Source: Ardenticatenaceae bacterium
GTDB lineage: Bacteria; Chloroflexota; Anaerolineae; Promineifilales; Promineifilaceae
Assembly: GCA_011525915.1 (NCBI GenBank)
Contig: WYBM01000051.1
Location: forward strand, 62,001-126,000
Direction of reading: 5' to 3'
DNA: 64,000 nt
Shown in pieces: positions 16,506 through 26,218 of this stretch (within the stretch, counting starts at the first letter, position 1; each line of letters begins with the position of its first letter). Both the position numbers and the translations under genes were made by a program. Below the pieces are notes generated by a model. It saw only the letters and a list, made by a program, of their open reading frames with translations. It ran no database searches and was not told where the DNA came from.

Positions 16506-17721
16506 AGATGTTGGTACGTACCTGAGCTTTAGGTGGGGCGGACGTGAGAAAGTCATGGGCAAAGCGTTCAGTATAATGAGAAAGGAGGTGGGTCACACGG
16601 CCGTGGTCCGGTGAAGCCACCAACAGCCCGGCGTGATGCTCTTTTTCTAAGCGCCATACGATTTCCGGGTCACTATACGCAGACAAGTCGGGGTGCGGCT
16701 GCCGCGCCAGGCAGATGATCAGCCCGGCGTGATGGTGACGGACCACAGGCGGGGTATAAGGCTGGCCGCTAAGGTTGGCCAGGTCAATACGGGCCGCTTC
16801 CTGCCATAGTTCCAGGCCGGTGGCTGCCTGCACCAGCCGGTCAATATTGGCGCCACCCACACGCGCTGCGGTCTCTAAAAAGTAGAAACGGCCGTCTGCC
16901 TGTGCCCGAATAAACTCCGTATGCGCCACACCGCGCACCTGCCGCAACGCGGTCATCAGCGTGGCGTTTAAATCCCTTAGGGCGTGTGATTCTGCCGAAT
17001 CTGGCCAGAGGGTGCATGTGTTAAAGATGCCACCTTCGCGGGTGACGGCCAGGGGTGGGGTGCCATACTTGCTGGCTACCGCAAAAACCACCTCGCGTTC
17101 CCAGATGAGCGAATCTACGTGGCACACATCACCAGGAATAAACTGCTCCAACAGGTAAAAAGAGCGCTCATCGCCCAGTTCGTTAAGTGCAGCCCACACG
17201 GCGGCAGCATCATACAACTTGCGGATGCCAATGGCCCCGGCGTCAAAGCGGGGCTTTAGCACCCAGGGGGTTGGTGTGTGGCTGAGAAAGTGGTCGACAT
17301 CATCATTATTAAACACGGCCGTAAAGTCTGGCACCAGTATCCCCTCATCCCGCGCCTGCACGCGCATGGCCAGTTTGTCACGGAAGTGACGGGCCGTCGT
17401 CTCACCCATGCCAGGCAGACGCAGATGCTCACGCAGGTGAGCAGCAGTGGCCACATCATAATCATCCAGAGCCACGATACGGTCTATCTTTTCGGTGCGC
17501 GCCAGATAGCTAACGGCGTAGGTAACGTCTGGCCGTTTGTGCAGTTCCGGCATGATAAAACGCTCATCGATGGCTTCTGCGGGCCAGTGGGGGTCATGGG
17601 CATACGATTCTTTCACCAATAACAGCACCCGGCAGCCCTGTCGTTTGGCTTCCCGCAGATAAGGAATGCCTTTGCATTCACTGGCCAGCGCCAGAATTGT
17701 ATACGGCCGTTGCTTGTTCAT
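16504..17721 (-). CDS. ATP-grasp domain protein (carboxylate-amine ligase type)
   Basis: 405 residues from ATG at 17721, preceded by GGGAGAGGATACCC; the frame extends further up without a good start. It has the carbamoyl-phosphate-synthetase-like ATP-grasp layout: an N-terminal Rossmann-like part (TILALASECKGIPYLREAKR), PWVLKPRFDAGAIGIRKL with the ATP lysine, YLLEQFIPGDVCHVDSL as hinge, and FYFLETAARVGGANIDRLV with the metal-binding Glu and Asn. The C-terminal 80 residues (LIICLARQPHPDLSAY) resemble a third subdomain of such ligases. Substrates are unknown. It lies downstream of two genes on the same strand but is separated by 225 bp. Confidence 0.85.
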   Translation of the reverse strand: MNKQRPYTILALASECKGIPYLREAKRQGCRVLLLVKESYAHDPHWPAEAIDERFIMPELHKRPDVTYAVSYLARTEKIDRIVALDDYDVATAAHLREHLRLPGMGETTARHFRDKLAMRVQARDEGILVPDFTAVFNNDDVDHFLSHTPTPWVLKPRFDAGAIGIRKLYDAAAVWAALNELGDERSFYLLEQFIPGDVCHVDSLIWEREVVFAVASKYGTPPLAVTREGGIFNTCTLWPDSAESHALRDLNATLMTALRQVRGVAHTEFIRAQADGRFYFLETAARVGGANIDRLVQAATGLELWQEAARIDLANLSGQPYTPPVVRHHHAGLIICLARQPHPDLSAYSDPEIVWRLEKEHHAGLLVASPDHGRVTHLLSHYTERFAHDFLTSAPPKAQVRTNI

Positions 17722-17945
17722 GGGTATCCTCTCCCTTTTGACAGGATGCATGTAAGGTAATCGGCAACGATCATTCAAAATGAAGATTGCTTTAGGCGCT
17801 GCCGATTCCTCCGGGAAACCGCAGTGTACCCTCTTCAGGCATTCCGAATAGTTTCTGCGGTTTACCAAACAGTGCGTCTGTACTTTTCAAAATCTTATGC
17901 CAAACCCTGCAAGGATCGTAGTAAAACCCTTTAACTGCTGTGGGT

Positions 17946-18461
17946 TTAATAGACTTTGGTATCAATATACTCCCACAGCCAGGTAAGATCACCCTGGTCG
18001 AGTTCAGTAGAAATACGCGCCAGGCGGGTAAGGGCACGCAAGAGCATGTCATACGCTTCATCCTGGGCTTCAGGGGGCAGTTGGGCTACCAGCGCCTGGC
18101 CATCAACCAACAGGGAGTGGCTGTTGGCAAACAAAGGGGCCAGTTGGTTTAAGATACAGTAACAGGCCTCAGGCACGGCCGTGTACTTTTGCGTGCACCG
18201 GTGCTCCAGCAAACGATATTGCTGCAGCCACTCCTTCCCTACCGCAGCACAGCAATTTACCCACGCTTCCGTGGTTGCGGCCGGGGGCAAACTCATTTGC
18301 AGCAGCCCGGCCGTAGAAATGACCAGCGCCAACGCCGGGTCAAAGACGGCATGGCGAATAATAGCCACCATTTGCCCCGGTGCTTCTGTGGCGCTGATCT
18401 GCCAGCGGGCAGCTACATGTTGTGTTAATTCACTCCATACGGCCTTTACTGAATCGTTCAT
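17946..18461 (-). CDS. Unrecognised 171-residue soluble protein
   Basis: No family recognised. It is predicted all-helical, with no signal peptide or membrane segment, and several cysteines (NCCAAVGKEW, EACYCILNQL). It starts at ATG 18461 and ends 225 bp before the ATP-grasp gene. It lies 78 bp downstream of the FAD oxidoreductase on the same strand and may be cotranscribed with it. Codon use and the embedded ACGGCCGT at 18174 look like the neighbours, which favours a real gene. Confidence 0.65.
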   Translation of the reverse strand: MNDSVKAVWSELTQHVAARWQISATEAPGQMVAIIRHAVFDPALALVISTAGLLQMSLPPAATTEAWVNCCAAVGKEWLQQYRLLEHRCTQKYTAVPEACYCILNQLAPLFANSHSLLVDGQALVAQLPPEAQDEAYDMLLRALTRLARISTELDQGDLTWLWEYIDTKVY

Positions 18462-18538
18462 ACCCTTGTTCCAAAACTGATTCTAAAACACGAACCTCAC
18501 AAATGGCCCAGGTGAACGGCGTGAGATAGTAGTTCTTA

Positions 18539-19924
18539 TTATAACTGCCCGGACGTAGCATCCCAGGCTGCCAGCAGTTTTTGGTACGCCGGGTCATGGT
18601 AGCGATCAAGCAGAAAGGCGGGGGCATAGCCAGGTAACTTGCTGCCGGTTATATGGGCGGCAATTAATTCACCCCCTGCCTGGGAAGCCATAATACCATA
18701 CCCCGACAAAGCGCCCAAAAGGTAAGCGCCTGCTACCGGCAGTGGGCCGATGAGCGGCCTGTTTTCACGGGTTTTGCAATAGTAGCCGCCGTCTACCCAC
18801 GGCCGTACCCGGCCAATGTAGGGGGCCACCTCAGGCACCATCCGCACCAGACCGCGCAGCACAATCTCTGGGTACTCGGGATCAAACGGTGGCGGCCAGA
18901 TCACTTCTTTGGCGGCCAGATCATAGGTCCACAAAATGAGCAGCATGGGGCTGTCACCCACGCCTTCGGGGCGGAAATGCACGCCGGCCGGGAACTGGTC
19001 TAGCAGCCAGCACAGTTCAGGGTCTGTGGCCAACTCCTCACGTTCTTCGTCTGTCCAGTAAAGATGCACCGGGTCTTCCCAAATCATCAGCGGCGCATCA
19101 CGGGGGACAATCCCCAGGTCATCACGAATGGAGATTTTGGCGTGCAATTCGTTAAAAACGGGCAAATCTACCCCCAGCATCTGCCCCACCTTGCCAATAA
19201 GCGGCCCGGCGGCGTTGAGGAAACAAGGCGTTTGAATGCGGGTGAGACCACCCTCTACCAGTTGAACATCCACGGCCGTGACACGCCCCTTGTTCACCAC
19301 CACATCGGTCACGCGGCCAGGCCACAACTGAACCCCCCGATCCTTCGCCTGCTGCAGCAAATACATGCCTAACTGCTGTGCGCTCAACCAGCCACAACGG
19401 CGCGGATGCAGCATGGCAATGGCCTGGTCAGTGATAAAAGGGAAAGTCCGTTGAATCTGCGCCTGATCAAGGATGAGATCCGCACCGGCTGGCATGTTTT
19501 TATACCCTTCGGCATGATGTGGTATGTATGGGGAATCATCTGGTTGACCCCGATGAATACGCAGTTCCCCTGCCCCCAACGCCGACGCTTCTTGGGCAAA
19601 AGCTTGCATCTCTTGGGCTTTGTGTGGGTCGCCAGTTAGGAAAACATAACCGCGCCGGTTCAGGCCAAAGAAATTATCGCTTTCATCGGCCAATTGTTCC
19701 AGCAAATCAATACTACGGTTCATGTAACGCACCATGGCGTCACCTGGCCCCGGCCACCAGTTGCGGTAACATTCGGTGGATTTGTCGCTGGTAAACGTCA
19801 GTGGCTCGCGTTCATCTACCAGAATGATATCCTTCAGGCCATGTTTTACCGCCAGGTAATAGGCAGCCGAAATGCCACTGATACCCGCCCCACAAATGAC
19901 ACTATCTGCTGATGGTTGTTTCAT
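18539..19924 (-). CDS. FAD-dependent oxidoreductase (DAO/GlpO family)
   Basis: 461 residues. The N-terminal dinucleotide-binding motif CGAGISGISAAYYLA and the ribose-binding acid in IILVDERE identify an FAD enzyme of the D-amino-acid oxidase superfamily. The C-terminal flavin motif is ENRPLIGPLPVAGAYLLGALSGYGIMAS. Relatives oxidise amino acids, N-methyl glycine derivatives or glycerol phosphate. A central insertion rich in Trp and Pro (EEREELATDPELCWLL) may shape the substrate pocket. No signal peptide, so it is cytoplasmic. Neighbours give no pathway. Family assignment is firm; substrate is open. Confidence 0.88.
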   Translation of the reverse strand: MKQPSADSVICGAGISGISAAYYLAVKHGLKDIILVDEREPLTFTSDKSTECYRNWWPGPGDAMVRYMNRSIDLLEQLADESDNFFGLNRRGYVFLTGDPHKAQEMQAFAQEASALGAGELRIHRGQPDDSPYIPHHAEGYKNMPAGADLILDQAQIQRTFPFITDQAIAMLHPRRCGWLSAQQLGMYLLQQAKDRGVQLWPGRVTDVVVNKGRVTAVDVQLVEGGLTRIQTPCFLNAAGPLIGKVGQMLGVDLPVFNELHAKISIRDDLGIVPRDAPLMIWEDPVHLYWTDEEREELATDPELCWLLDQFPAGVHFRPEGVGDSPMLLILWTYDLAAKEVIWPPPFDPEYPEIVLRGLVRMVPEVAPYIGRVRPWVDGGYYCKTRENRPLIGPLPVAGAYLLGALSGYGIMASQAGGELIAAHITGSKLPGYAPAFLLDRYHDPAYQKLLAAWDATSGQL

Positions 19925-19954
19925 TGTTGTCTCTAAGCAATCGTATTCGGCACC

Positions 19955-20012
19955 TCGCTGCCGCTCACTGAATACTGACTTACTGAATACTGACTTACTG
20001 AATACTGGTTAC
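19955..20012. repeat. Short 14-bp tandem heptad tract
   Basis: ACTGAATACTGACTT is repeated in tandem between the FAD oxidoreductase and RNase Z genes, reaching the rnz stop codon. It is a simple version of the heptad repeat without a core. Confidence 0.65.
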
Positions 20013-20968
20013 TGTTCAACCTTCACGGCCTGCTTCTCCAGACGCGTGGCGCCATGACGTGTGATCTGGTAATGGTCAAAGTCATGGGCCACCTGAGTAT
20101 TAGGGAAGATGGCCTGTGCTTCCAGGCGCACATCGCGGGCATAGTAACGGCGTGAAAGGTGGGTGAGAATCAGGCTTTTGACGTGGGTCTCACGGGCCAG
20201 TTGGGCGGCCCGCACGGCCGTCATGTGTCCAAATTCCTCGGCCATAGCCGCGTCGGCGTGCAGGTACGTGGCTTCAATCACCAGGGTGTCAGCATCTTGG
20301 CAGACGGCTACCAGGTTTTCGGTTTGCCCTACGTCGCCGATATGCACGTATTTGGTACCGGGCACAACCGCGCCCAACACATCATCCGGGTGGATGATAC
20401 GGCCGCCAGCCAGGGTAACGGGATGCCCCCGCACCAACTGCGCCCGTTCCGGGCCAAAGGGCACGCCCAATTCGGCCGCCTTGTCTGCCAGGAAAGGGCG
20501 ATGGGGCTTCTCTTCAAAAACGAACCCGTAACAATCTGGGCCGCGATGGTTAACGGCCACGGCTGTCAGTGTAAATTTGTCATCGTGAAAAATAACACCT
20601 GGCTGAATTTCAATGAGATTGATGTTGATGGGGGCACGGCCGTTAGGGAATACCACCTTATACAACAACTGGGCCACACGCCGCAGCGTCGTCTGCCCGC
20701 CGTAAATATCCACCTGATCCATGTTTTCCCAACGGCTCAGCGTAGACACAAAACCACCCAATCCCAAAATATGGTCCAGATGACCATGTGTCAAGAGCAC
20801 CTTGTTCAGCCGCTTAAAGCCCAGACCGCTGGCCAGAATCTGGCGCTGTGTGCCTTCACCGCAGTCCAACAAAAAGCGATATTCCCGATGCAGAATAACA
20901 TGTGCCGACAATCCACGATGTACCGAGGGTGCCGAAGCCGATGTTCCTAAAAATACCAGTTCAAACAT
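20009..20968 (-). CDS. rnz: Ribonuclease Z (tRNA 3' endonuclease)
   Basis: 319 residues, the length of short-form tRNase Z, which removes 3' trailers from pre-tRNAs. The full metal set is visible: LLTHGHLDHILGLGG (HxHxDH, about residues 61-67), AVNHRGPDCYG, HIGDVGQTE (bridging Asp), and EEFGHMTAVRAAQLA with the downstream LTHLSRRYY histidine motif. The N-terminus MFELVFLGTSASAPS matches the family. ATG at 20968 follows a GGGGG tract. Transcribed ahead of the FAD oxidoreductase gene on the same strand, separated by a heptad tract. Confidence 0.95.
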   Translation of the reverse strand: MFELVFLGTSASAPSVHRGLSAHVILHREYRFLLDCGEGTQRQILASGLGFKRLNKVLLTHGHLDHILGLGGFVSTLSRWENMDQVDIYGGQTTLRRVAQLLYKVVFPNGRAPININLIEIQPGVIFHDDKFTLTAVAVNHRGPDCYGFVFEEKPHRPFLADKAAELGVPFGPERAQLVRGHPVTLAGGRIIHPDDVLGAVVPGTKYVHIGDVGQTENLVAVCQDADTLVIEATYLHADAAMAEEFGHMTAVRAAQLARETHVKSLILTHLSRRYYARDVRLEAQAIFPNTQVAHDFDHYQITRHGATRLEKQAVKVEQ

Positions 20969-21004
20969 ACCCCCTATTGTAGCGGGGATTTAAAATTCGT
21001 GTCA

Positions 21005-22225
21005 CTATCCATCATTGGGGCCCACATGCACCAGCGGCAAATAGAACCATACTGTCTGCGGCGCCGGCGGTGTGGCCGTAGGGGAAGCTGTGGTTGTAGG
21101 TGTAGCGGTGGCCCTGGGCGTGGTTGTTGATGTTGGTGTGGGCGTGGTGGGGGTTGGTGTCATGGTGGGGCTGGGCGTAGACGTAGGGGTGGGCGTGGTG
21201 GTGGGGTCCACCGAAAACCAAAGGCGGGCGGTAGTGTCATATTTAAAGAAGTCTAGCAGTTGTTCCGCCACTTTTAACTCGCCGCTGTCTGAGGGGTGTG
21301 TACAATCAGGCGCCATGTCTTCAGGCAGCCAGACACGGCCGTCAGAGCGTGGATTCAGGCCGTCGATCCATAAATAGGCACTCCAGGAGAGCCAGGGGGC
21401 CACCACTGGGCCAAGATTCGGGTCATAATTCAGGTTTGGGTCGCCATTAATCTGGTTTTCCAACATCCAGCGTACCGAAAAAGCCGTCTCAAAGGCCGTT
21501 GGCTCTGGGCTGAGACCCTGCCAGTAAGTGTAAGACCGGGTGCGGCTGGAATAATATGCCAGTTTTGTATGGGGGTACCGTATTTTTAAGTTGCGGGCAA
21601 TGATTTCCAGATCACCTTGCAGCTCCAGCGCCTTATCAGGAAAGGCACCGGGGCCAACGCGAGCTTGTTTGACCCAGGCCACCTGCACCTGCAACGGCGT
21701 CAGGCCAGCGTCAGCCAATCGTTGATCCACTACATCCCACGTCGGCGCGTTGGGATCCGTCCACTCAGGAGCCGTTTGCCCTGGTTGGGCGCCGTTAATA
21801 ATCGTGACCTGGGGGTTCACATCCGGGTCAGCGGCAGCCAGGTCTATAAACTCTATGAACTCAGCCGCAGCATTAGACATGCCCACAGAAATCATGACAA
21901 TACGGCCGTCGGGGTCGGGATCACCGGCCGCGTTCAGAGGCGTCACCTGGCCGGCAATCGTCAGGCCGGCTGCTTCGTGGGCATTGGGGCGGGTATTAGC
22001 CCCACCGGGGTACAGGCCACCAATGTGCCCGGTAGGCGTTCCGTTCATACGCACATATTCATCAGTGCCCAAATCATTAAGCGGCTGGCTAACGGAGATA
22101 AATTCGCCCTGGCAGGTCGCTTGAGCGTACACGCGTGGGGGGGAAGGGCGCGGCCGGTAAAAGGAAAAAGGGAGCAACGTGAGAGCGATGAGTAAAATAA
22201 TGCGCTGTTTATGGTTTAAAGGCAT
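21005..22225 (-). CDS. Secreted SGNH-like hydrolase with TPTPT linker and YLPLV tail
   Basis: 406 residues from ATG at 22225, chosen because it gives a clean signal peptide (KQRIILLIALTLLPF, cleavage after VYAQA); a GTG at 22270 is in frame. The mature part has a candidate nucleophile block MISVGMSNAAAEFIEF and a C-terminal DCTHPSDSGELKVAEQL, which fits the Asp-x-x-His end of SGNH/GDSL hydrolases. Next is a Thr-Pro linker of about 45 residues, then VWFYLPLVHVGPNDG. That ending resembles a recurring tail of Chloroflexota exported proteins and may be a surface-retention signal. Function beyond an exported hydrolase is inference. Confidence 0.75.
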   Translation of the reverse strand: MPLNHKQRIILLIALTLLPFSFYRPRPSPPRVYAQATCQGEFISVSQPLNDLGTDEYVRMNGTPTGHIGGLYPGGANTRPNAHEAAGLTIAGQVTPLNAAGDPDPDGRIVMISVGMSNAAAEFIEFIDLAAADPDVNPQVTIINGAQPGQTAPEWTDPNAPTWDVVDQRLADAGLTPLQVQVAWVKQARVGPGAFPDKALELQGDLEIIARNLKIRYPHTKLAYYSSRTRSYTYWQGLSPEPTAFETAFSVRWMLENQINGDPNLNYDPNLGPVVAPWLSWSAYLWIDGLNPRSDGRVWLPEDMAPDCTHPSDSGELKVAEQLLDFFKYDTTARLWFSVDPTTTPTPTSTPSPTMTPTPTTPTPTSTTTPRATATPTTTASPTATPPAPQTVWFYLPLVHVGPNDG

Positions 22226-22539
22226 AGGCTTATCCGGGAGTATGATGAGAAGTAAGATGCTGTGCAGCACGTTTATACCTGGAAGACGCCACAGTGTATT
22301 GGCAGGCCAGACACCGTGGCTGGGAAACGTTTACTCAGCACGTTGTATGGCAGGCAGGTAGAGATGATAGGGGAGGGCACCATCAGCCAGAAACCAGGGT
22401 ACGGCCGTGCTGTCTGTTTTGAAGAAGGCCAGGGCAACTACCAACCATACTGCCCTAACCTGTTTGTATCGCATCGCCGGTTACGCAACCTGATCCCACC
22501 GCCGCGCCCTAGCCTTAAAAGGGATACATGACACTTTTG
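22226..22539. other. Intergenic region without a supported gene
   Basis: About 310 bp between the secreted hydrolase and the VWA gene. It contains one ACGGCCGT and no convincing promoter, hairpin or reading frame. Confidence 0.5.
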
Positions 22540-23919
22540 TTAACCACCGGTGAGAAGTTTGTCTACGGCCGTGGCCAGTTGGGCCAGGTTGCGTACCACA
22601 AAGACCTCATCACATACAGGCACATAATCCCACATGTCACTGTCGCCGGTACCCCACTGTCGCTGTGTTTCTGGGTTCAGCCAGATGACGCGCCGCGCCC
22701 GCCGCTGTAGATCTTTCATCAGGTCAATGCGCGGCGAATTATAATTATTACGGGCATCACCCAAAATGACGACGATGGTACGGCCGTTGACCGACTCCCA
22801 CCAGTTATGGTGAAACGTGGCCAGACTGTTGCCAAAGTCTGTGGCGTAATACCCGGGTGGGATGTCATATAACACCTGCGTCACTGCTTCCGCCGCCCGT
22901 GCGCCAGACAGCGTCACACTGATTTCACGCATATCAGAATTAAAGGCAAAACTACGCGCCTTAGCCACCTGGTCTTGCAATTCATAGGTCAGGCGCAGCA
23001 TAAATTCGGCCACCGACCGCATGGAAGTAGAAACATCACAAATGAGTACCAGGCTGGGCTTTAACTTTCTTTTCTTCCACCTCAGCTCTACAGGCACACC
23101 GCCATAGCGTTGGTTGGCGCGAATGGTAGATTTGGAATCAAAACGACCTTTTTTACCCCGTTTTCGCCGCAGGGCTGCCCGGCTGCGCAGTTGTGTCACC
23201 AATCGTTGCACTTCTTTACGCAGCTGGTTGGTCTCCTCCTCTGTCAGCGATTGCAGCGGCTTGTGCATCAGGTCAGAACCATGTAAATCTTCGTTAGGCT
23301 GGTTGGCACGCTGCTCAGCAATTTGCAAGCCCACCTGCTGCGCCACCTGCTCGGCCAACGCTTCCCGGTTGGCCTCTACCACACCCAACAGCTTTTCGAT
23401 GGCGTCCTGGCTCATACCCATCTTCTGCAGTTGTTCAACCATTTGTTGGATCTGCTCTTCCAGGTGGGCAAAGCCCATTTGCTGCAGCATACGCCGTGTC
23501 ACCCAGCGTGCCTCACGCGGGTCATTGGCCCACTGCGCGCCAGCACGGTTGGCCAGTTCTTCTAACTCTTCTTTAGTAGGTCCGTTGCCACTGGTGAGCC
23601 AATCCATTAACTGCTGCAAACGACCGCTTAAAGCAGACAAAGCTGCCTGCAATAATTCCTGATCTCCTTCACTTAGTTCTTCCAGGGCATTTTGCAGCGG
23701 CGGCCCTCCCCCGCCAAAGTACAGCGGAAAGAGTTGGTCAAAAGGGGCAAAGTCTTCTTTCTCTTTTACCAGCGTCGCCCGCAAAGAGGCTCGAAAGATT
23801 TCCTTGTCAACAACACCCAATGCACCCACGGCATTCAGGGCATCCACCGATTCGGCCAGCGACACCCGCACTCCGGCAGCACGCAAACCTCTTATGAATT
23901 CCACCACACGCTTATCCAT
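22540..23919 (-). CDS. VWA domain protein, CoxE-like
   Basis: 459 residues from ATG at 23919, where GAGGACGG lies just upstream; an in-frame start at 23949 would overlap moxR more deeply. The first 280 residues are helical and Gln/Glu-rich. The C-terminal von Willebrand A domain has its MIDAS motif in CDVSTSMRSVAEF and the distal acid in ILGDARNNYNSP. It belongs to the CoxE/YehP-like group that pairs with MoxR ATPases to assemble or insert metals into enzyme complexes. It overlaps the moxR gene by 8 bp, so translation is coupled. No carbon-monoxide dehydrogenase genes are nearby, so the client is unknown. Confidence 0.9.
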   Translation of the reverse strand: MDKRVVEFIRGLRAAGVRVSLAESVDALNAVGALGVVDKEIFRASLRATLVKEKEDFAPFDQLFPLYFGGGGPPLQNALEELSEGDQELLQAALSALSGRLQQLMDWLTSGNGPTKEELEELANRAGAQWANDPREARWVTRRMLQQMGFAHLEEQIQQMVEQLQKMGMSQDAIEKLLGVVEANREALAEQVAQQVGLQIAEQRANQPNEDLHGSDLMHKPLQSLTEEETNQLRKEVQRLVTQLRSRAALRRKRGKKGRFDSKSTIRANQRYGGVPVELRWKKRKLKPSLVLICDVSTSMRSVAEFMLRLTYELQDQVAKARSFAFNSDMREISVTLSGARAAEAVTQVLYDIPPGYYATDFGNSLATFHHNWWESVNGRTIVVILGDARNNYNSPRIDLMKDLQRRARRVIWLNPETQRQWGTGDSDMWDYVPVCDEVFVVRNLAQLATAVDKLLTGG

Positions 23920-24838
23920 ACCGTCCTCGCTTTCCGGCATCACTACCACCCATCATACGCCGGGCCTTTTGTACATCGGCTTCGTACTTAAGCAGCACAG
24001 TGAGGGTATTGGTGAGCGTTTGCTCATCAATGTGTTCGGCATTCAGGGCCACCAGCGCCCGCGCCCAATCTAGCGTTTCGCTAATGCTGGGCGTCTTACG
24101 CAAATCCATCTGCCGCAGTTGGTGCACCACGGCCACCGCCTGTTTTGCCAGTTCGGGACGCAGGTTAGGCACCTTCAGGCGTACAATTTCCAGTTCAGCG
24201 TCTTGAGTGGGGTAATCTACATACAAATAGAGGCAGCGGCGCTTAAGCGCTTCGCTGAGTTCGCGGGTATTGTTGCTGGTGAGAAGCACCATAGGCTGGT
24301 GTTTGGCGCTAATGGTGCCCAGCTCCGGCACACTGACTTGAAAATCGCTAAGCACTTCCAGCAGGAAAGCTTCAAATTCTACGTCGGCGCGGTCAATTTC
24401 ATCTATGAGCAATACCACCGGCTGGTCAGAGGTCAAGGCAGTGAGCAGGGGGCGGGGCAAGAGGAAGTTTTCGGAGAAAAACACATCTTCTTCCTGGGCC
24501 AGGCGGGTAGCGGCCTCGGCCAGGCTGTTTACGTCACCCAGAATGTTGCGCAACGTGTCACGCAGTAGTTGGGTGTAAAGCATTTGCTTGGCATACTCCC
24601 ATTCATAAAGCGCCTTGCTTTCGTCTAACCCTTCATAACATTGCAGGCGAATGAGGCGCATTTTAAGAGCGCCAGCCCATGCTTTGGCCAGTTCAGTCTT
24701 GCCCACACCCGCAGGACCTTCGGCCAAAATGGGTTTACACAGCGAGTGCGCCAGATAGACAACAGTGCCAATTTCTTCAGAGGCAATATATTGCTGGTGG
24801 CCTAACTGTTGTCTGACATCGTCAATATTTTTGAACAT
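23912..24838 (-). CDS. MoxR family AAA+ ATPase
   Basis: 308 residues from ATG at 24838; GGAG ten bases upstream favours it over the ATG at 24853. Walker A is LAEGPAGVGKTELAKAW, Walker B is VVLLIDEIDRADVEFE, sensor 1 is VLLTSNNTREL and the arginine-finger region is EALKRRCLYLYVDYP. MoxR proteins act as chaperones together with VWA partners, and the VWA gene follows directly with an 8-bp overlap. The two gene products probably form one complex in the cytoplasm. Confidence 0.93.
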   Translation of the reverse strand: MFKNIDDVRQQLGHQQYIASEEIGTVVYLAHSLCKPILAEGPAGVGKTELAKAWAGALKMRLIRLQCYEGLDESKALYEWEYAKQMLYTQLLRDTLRNILGDVNSLAEAATRLAQEEDVFFSENFLLPRPLLTALTSDQPVVLLIDEIDRADVEFEAFLLEVLSDFQVSVPELGTISAKHQPMVLLTSNNTRELSEALKRRCLYLYVDYPTQDAELEIVRLKVPNLRPELAKQAVAVVHQLRQMDLRKTPSISETLDWARALVALNAEHIDEQTLTNTLTVLLKYEADVQKARRMMGGSDAGKRGRYG

Positions 24839-25074
24839 GGTGTATTTCTCCATTTTTAAGTTGCAGGTGGGTGCTTGTCAACAACAATCACCAGAGCAAA
24901 CGGCGAGATGGGTTTGTTTTATGGGCACCTGGACCTTTGAGCGGGTCTGCTACCCATCAAAGTAAACGTAAAGTCACTAAACTTGCTGTTGATTGTAAAG
25001 CGGATAATAGGAAAGGCAAGGGGTTTTTAAGATTTTTTGCATTTTCTTCAGGCACAATAACTTTTTGCAGACTC

Positions 25075-26013
25075 CTATGCGCGCAGAAAAGGCGAATGGC
25101 CGGGGCTTGTGCCAGGCATTTGACAAAGGTTGTGAGCCAGGTAATAAAGGGTGGTGTGGTGTTCGAAGCCCAGGCTTTGGTAGAGGCCAACGGCCGGCAG
25201 GTTGTTGGCCCACACGCCGATCATTACCGTCGTGCCCCCCGCCGCCGCCGCTTTTTGCAAAACCGCTTGCAGTAGGGCACGGCCGTACCCCTGCCCTTGT
25301 TTCTCTTTGATAATGCCCACTGGCTCCAGGGTCGCGGCCGTGGCAGACGTCCATCGTACCCCCACAAAACCAATAGGAACTGCCCCGGCCAAGAGAAAGT
25401 GTAGATCATCACCTGCAGCCAGCATATCGGCCACTTCGGCTTCCGTAAACGGCTGGTTCCAGGGGGTTTCAGCAAAGCTGGCGGCGTATAGTTGGCAAAA
25501 GAGAGGCACGGCCGCGTGCGCTGGAAAGGAAGTAAGGGTATACGAGACATGGGGAACAGGGAATGGGGAATCGGGAATAGGCCTCAGCTCCATCATCCAT
25601 TCTTCGTGTTCAATAAAGAACCCATTTTTTTGTAAAAAGCGGGACGCCGGCACGCTCAAGTCGGGCACGGCATAAGAGAGTTGGTTGACGCCAGACCCCA
25701 TTAGCTCTTGCTGCATATGGTGAAGCAAACGGGTGCCCGCCCCCTGTCGCTGCCACGCCGGGGCAATACCCCCTGTTAACGCCACCAGGCCAGGCAAACC
25801 AGGCACCGGCAGGGCCGCTGCATACCCAATGGGCATATGGTTAACGGTCAGCACCCAGGCATGGCCACCGATCGCAGCAATATGGGTCATATGCTGCCGC
25901 CAACTGGCCAGTGTGTGCCCATCATCCAGATGCAGTGTATTGTGTACGGCCGTGAGTGCCGCGGCGTCAGTTGGGCGGTAGGGACGCATGAACATCGGAT
26001 GAGCAGGATGCAT
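25075..26013 (-). CDS. Tandem GNAT acetyltransferase
   Basis: About 312 residues with two GNAT domains. The N-terminal domain (MRPYRPTDAAALTAVHN start) has acetyl-CoA loop GIAPAWQRQGAGTRLLHHM. The C-terminal domain has VGIIKEKQGQGYGRALLQAV and ANNLPAVGLYQSLGF. Both retain the Q/R-x-x-G-x-G/A loop, so both may bind acetyl-CoA. The substrate is unknown; relatives act on small amines, peptides or mycothiol precursors. The start is uncertain: ATG 26013, 25995 and 25989 are in frame and none has a clear ribosome binding site. Confidence 0.82.
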   Translation of the reverse strand: MHPAHPMFMRPYRPTDAAALTAVHNTLHLDDGHTLASWRQHMTHIAAIGGHAWVLTVNHMPIGYAAALPVPGLPGLVALTGGIAPAWQRQGAGTRLLHHMQQELMGSGVNQLSYAVPDLSVPASRFLQKNGFFIEHEEWMMELRPIPDSPFPVPHVSYTLTSFPAHAAVPLFCQLYAASFAETPWNQPFTEAEVADMLAAGDDLHFLLAGAVPIGFVGVRWTSATAATLEPVGIIKEKQGQGYGRALLQAVLQKAAAAGGTTVMIGVWANNLPAVGLYQSLGFEHHTTLYYLAHNLCQMPGTSPGHSPFLRA

Positions 26014-26218
26014 GTGTAGGGTTTGAGCCTGTCCTATTTTGGTAATCGGCAAGAATGATTCAACATGAAGACCGTTTGAGGCGTTGCCAATTACCTACTA
26101 TCGTCTTATTGTCAGGCTGGCGTAAAATAAGGCCATCCTATTTATAGAAATCGTAGCGCAAAACGCTGTTTTAGGGAACAACATGCTGATCTGTGCTGCA
26201 ATTTAGTTGAGGTGACTA

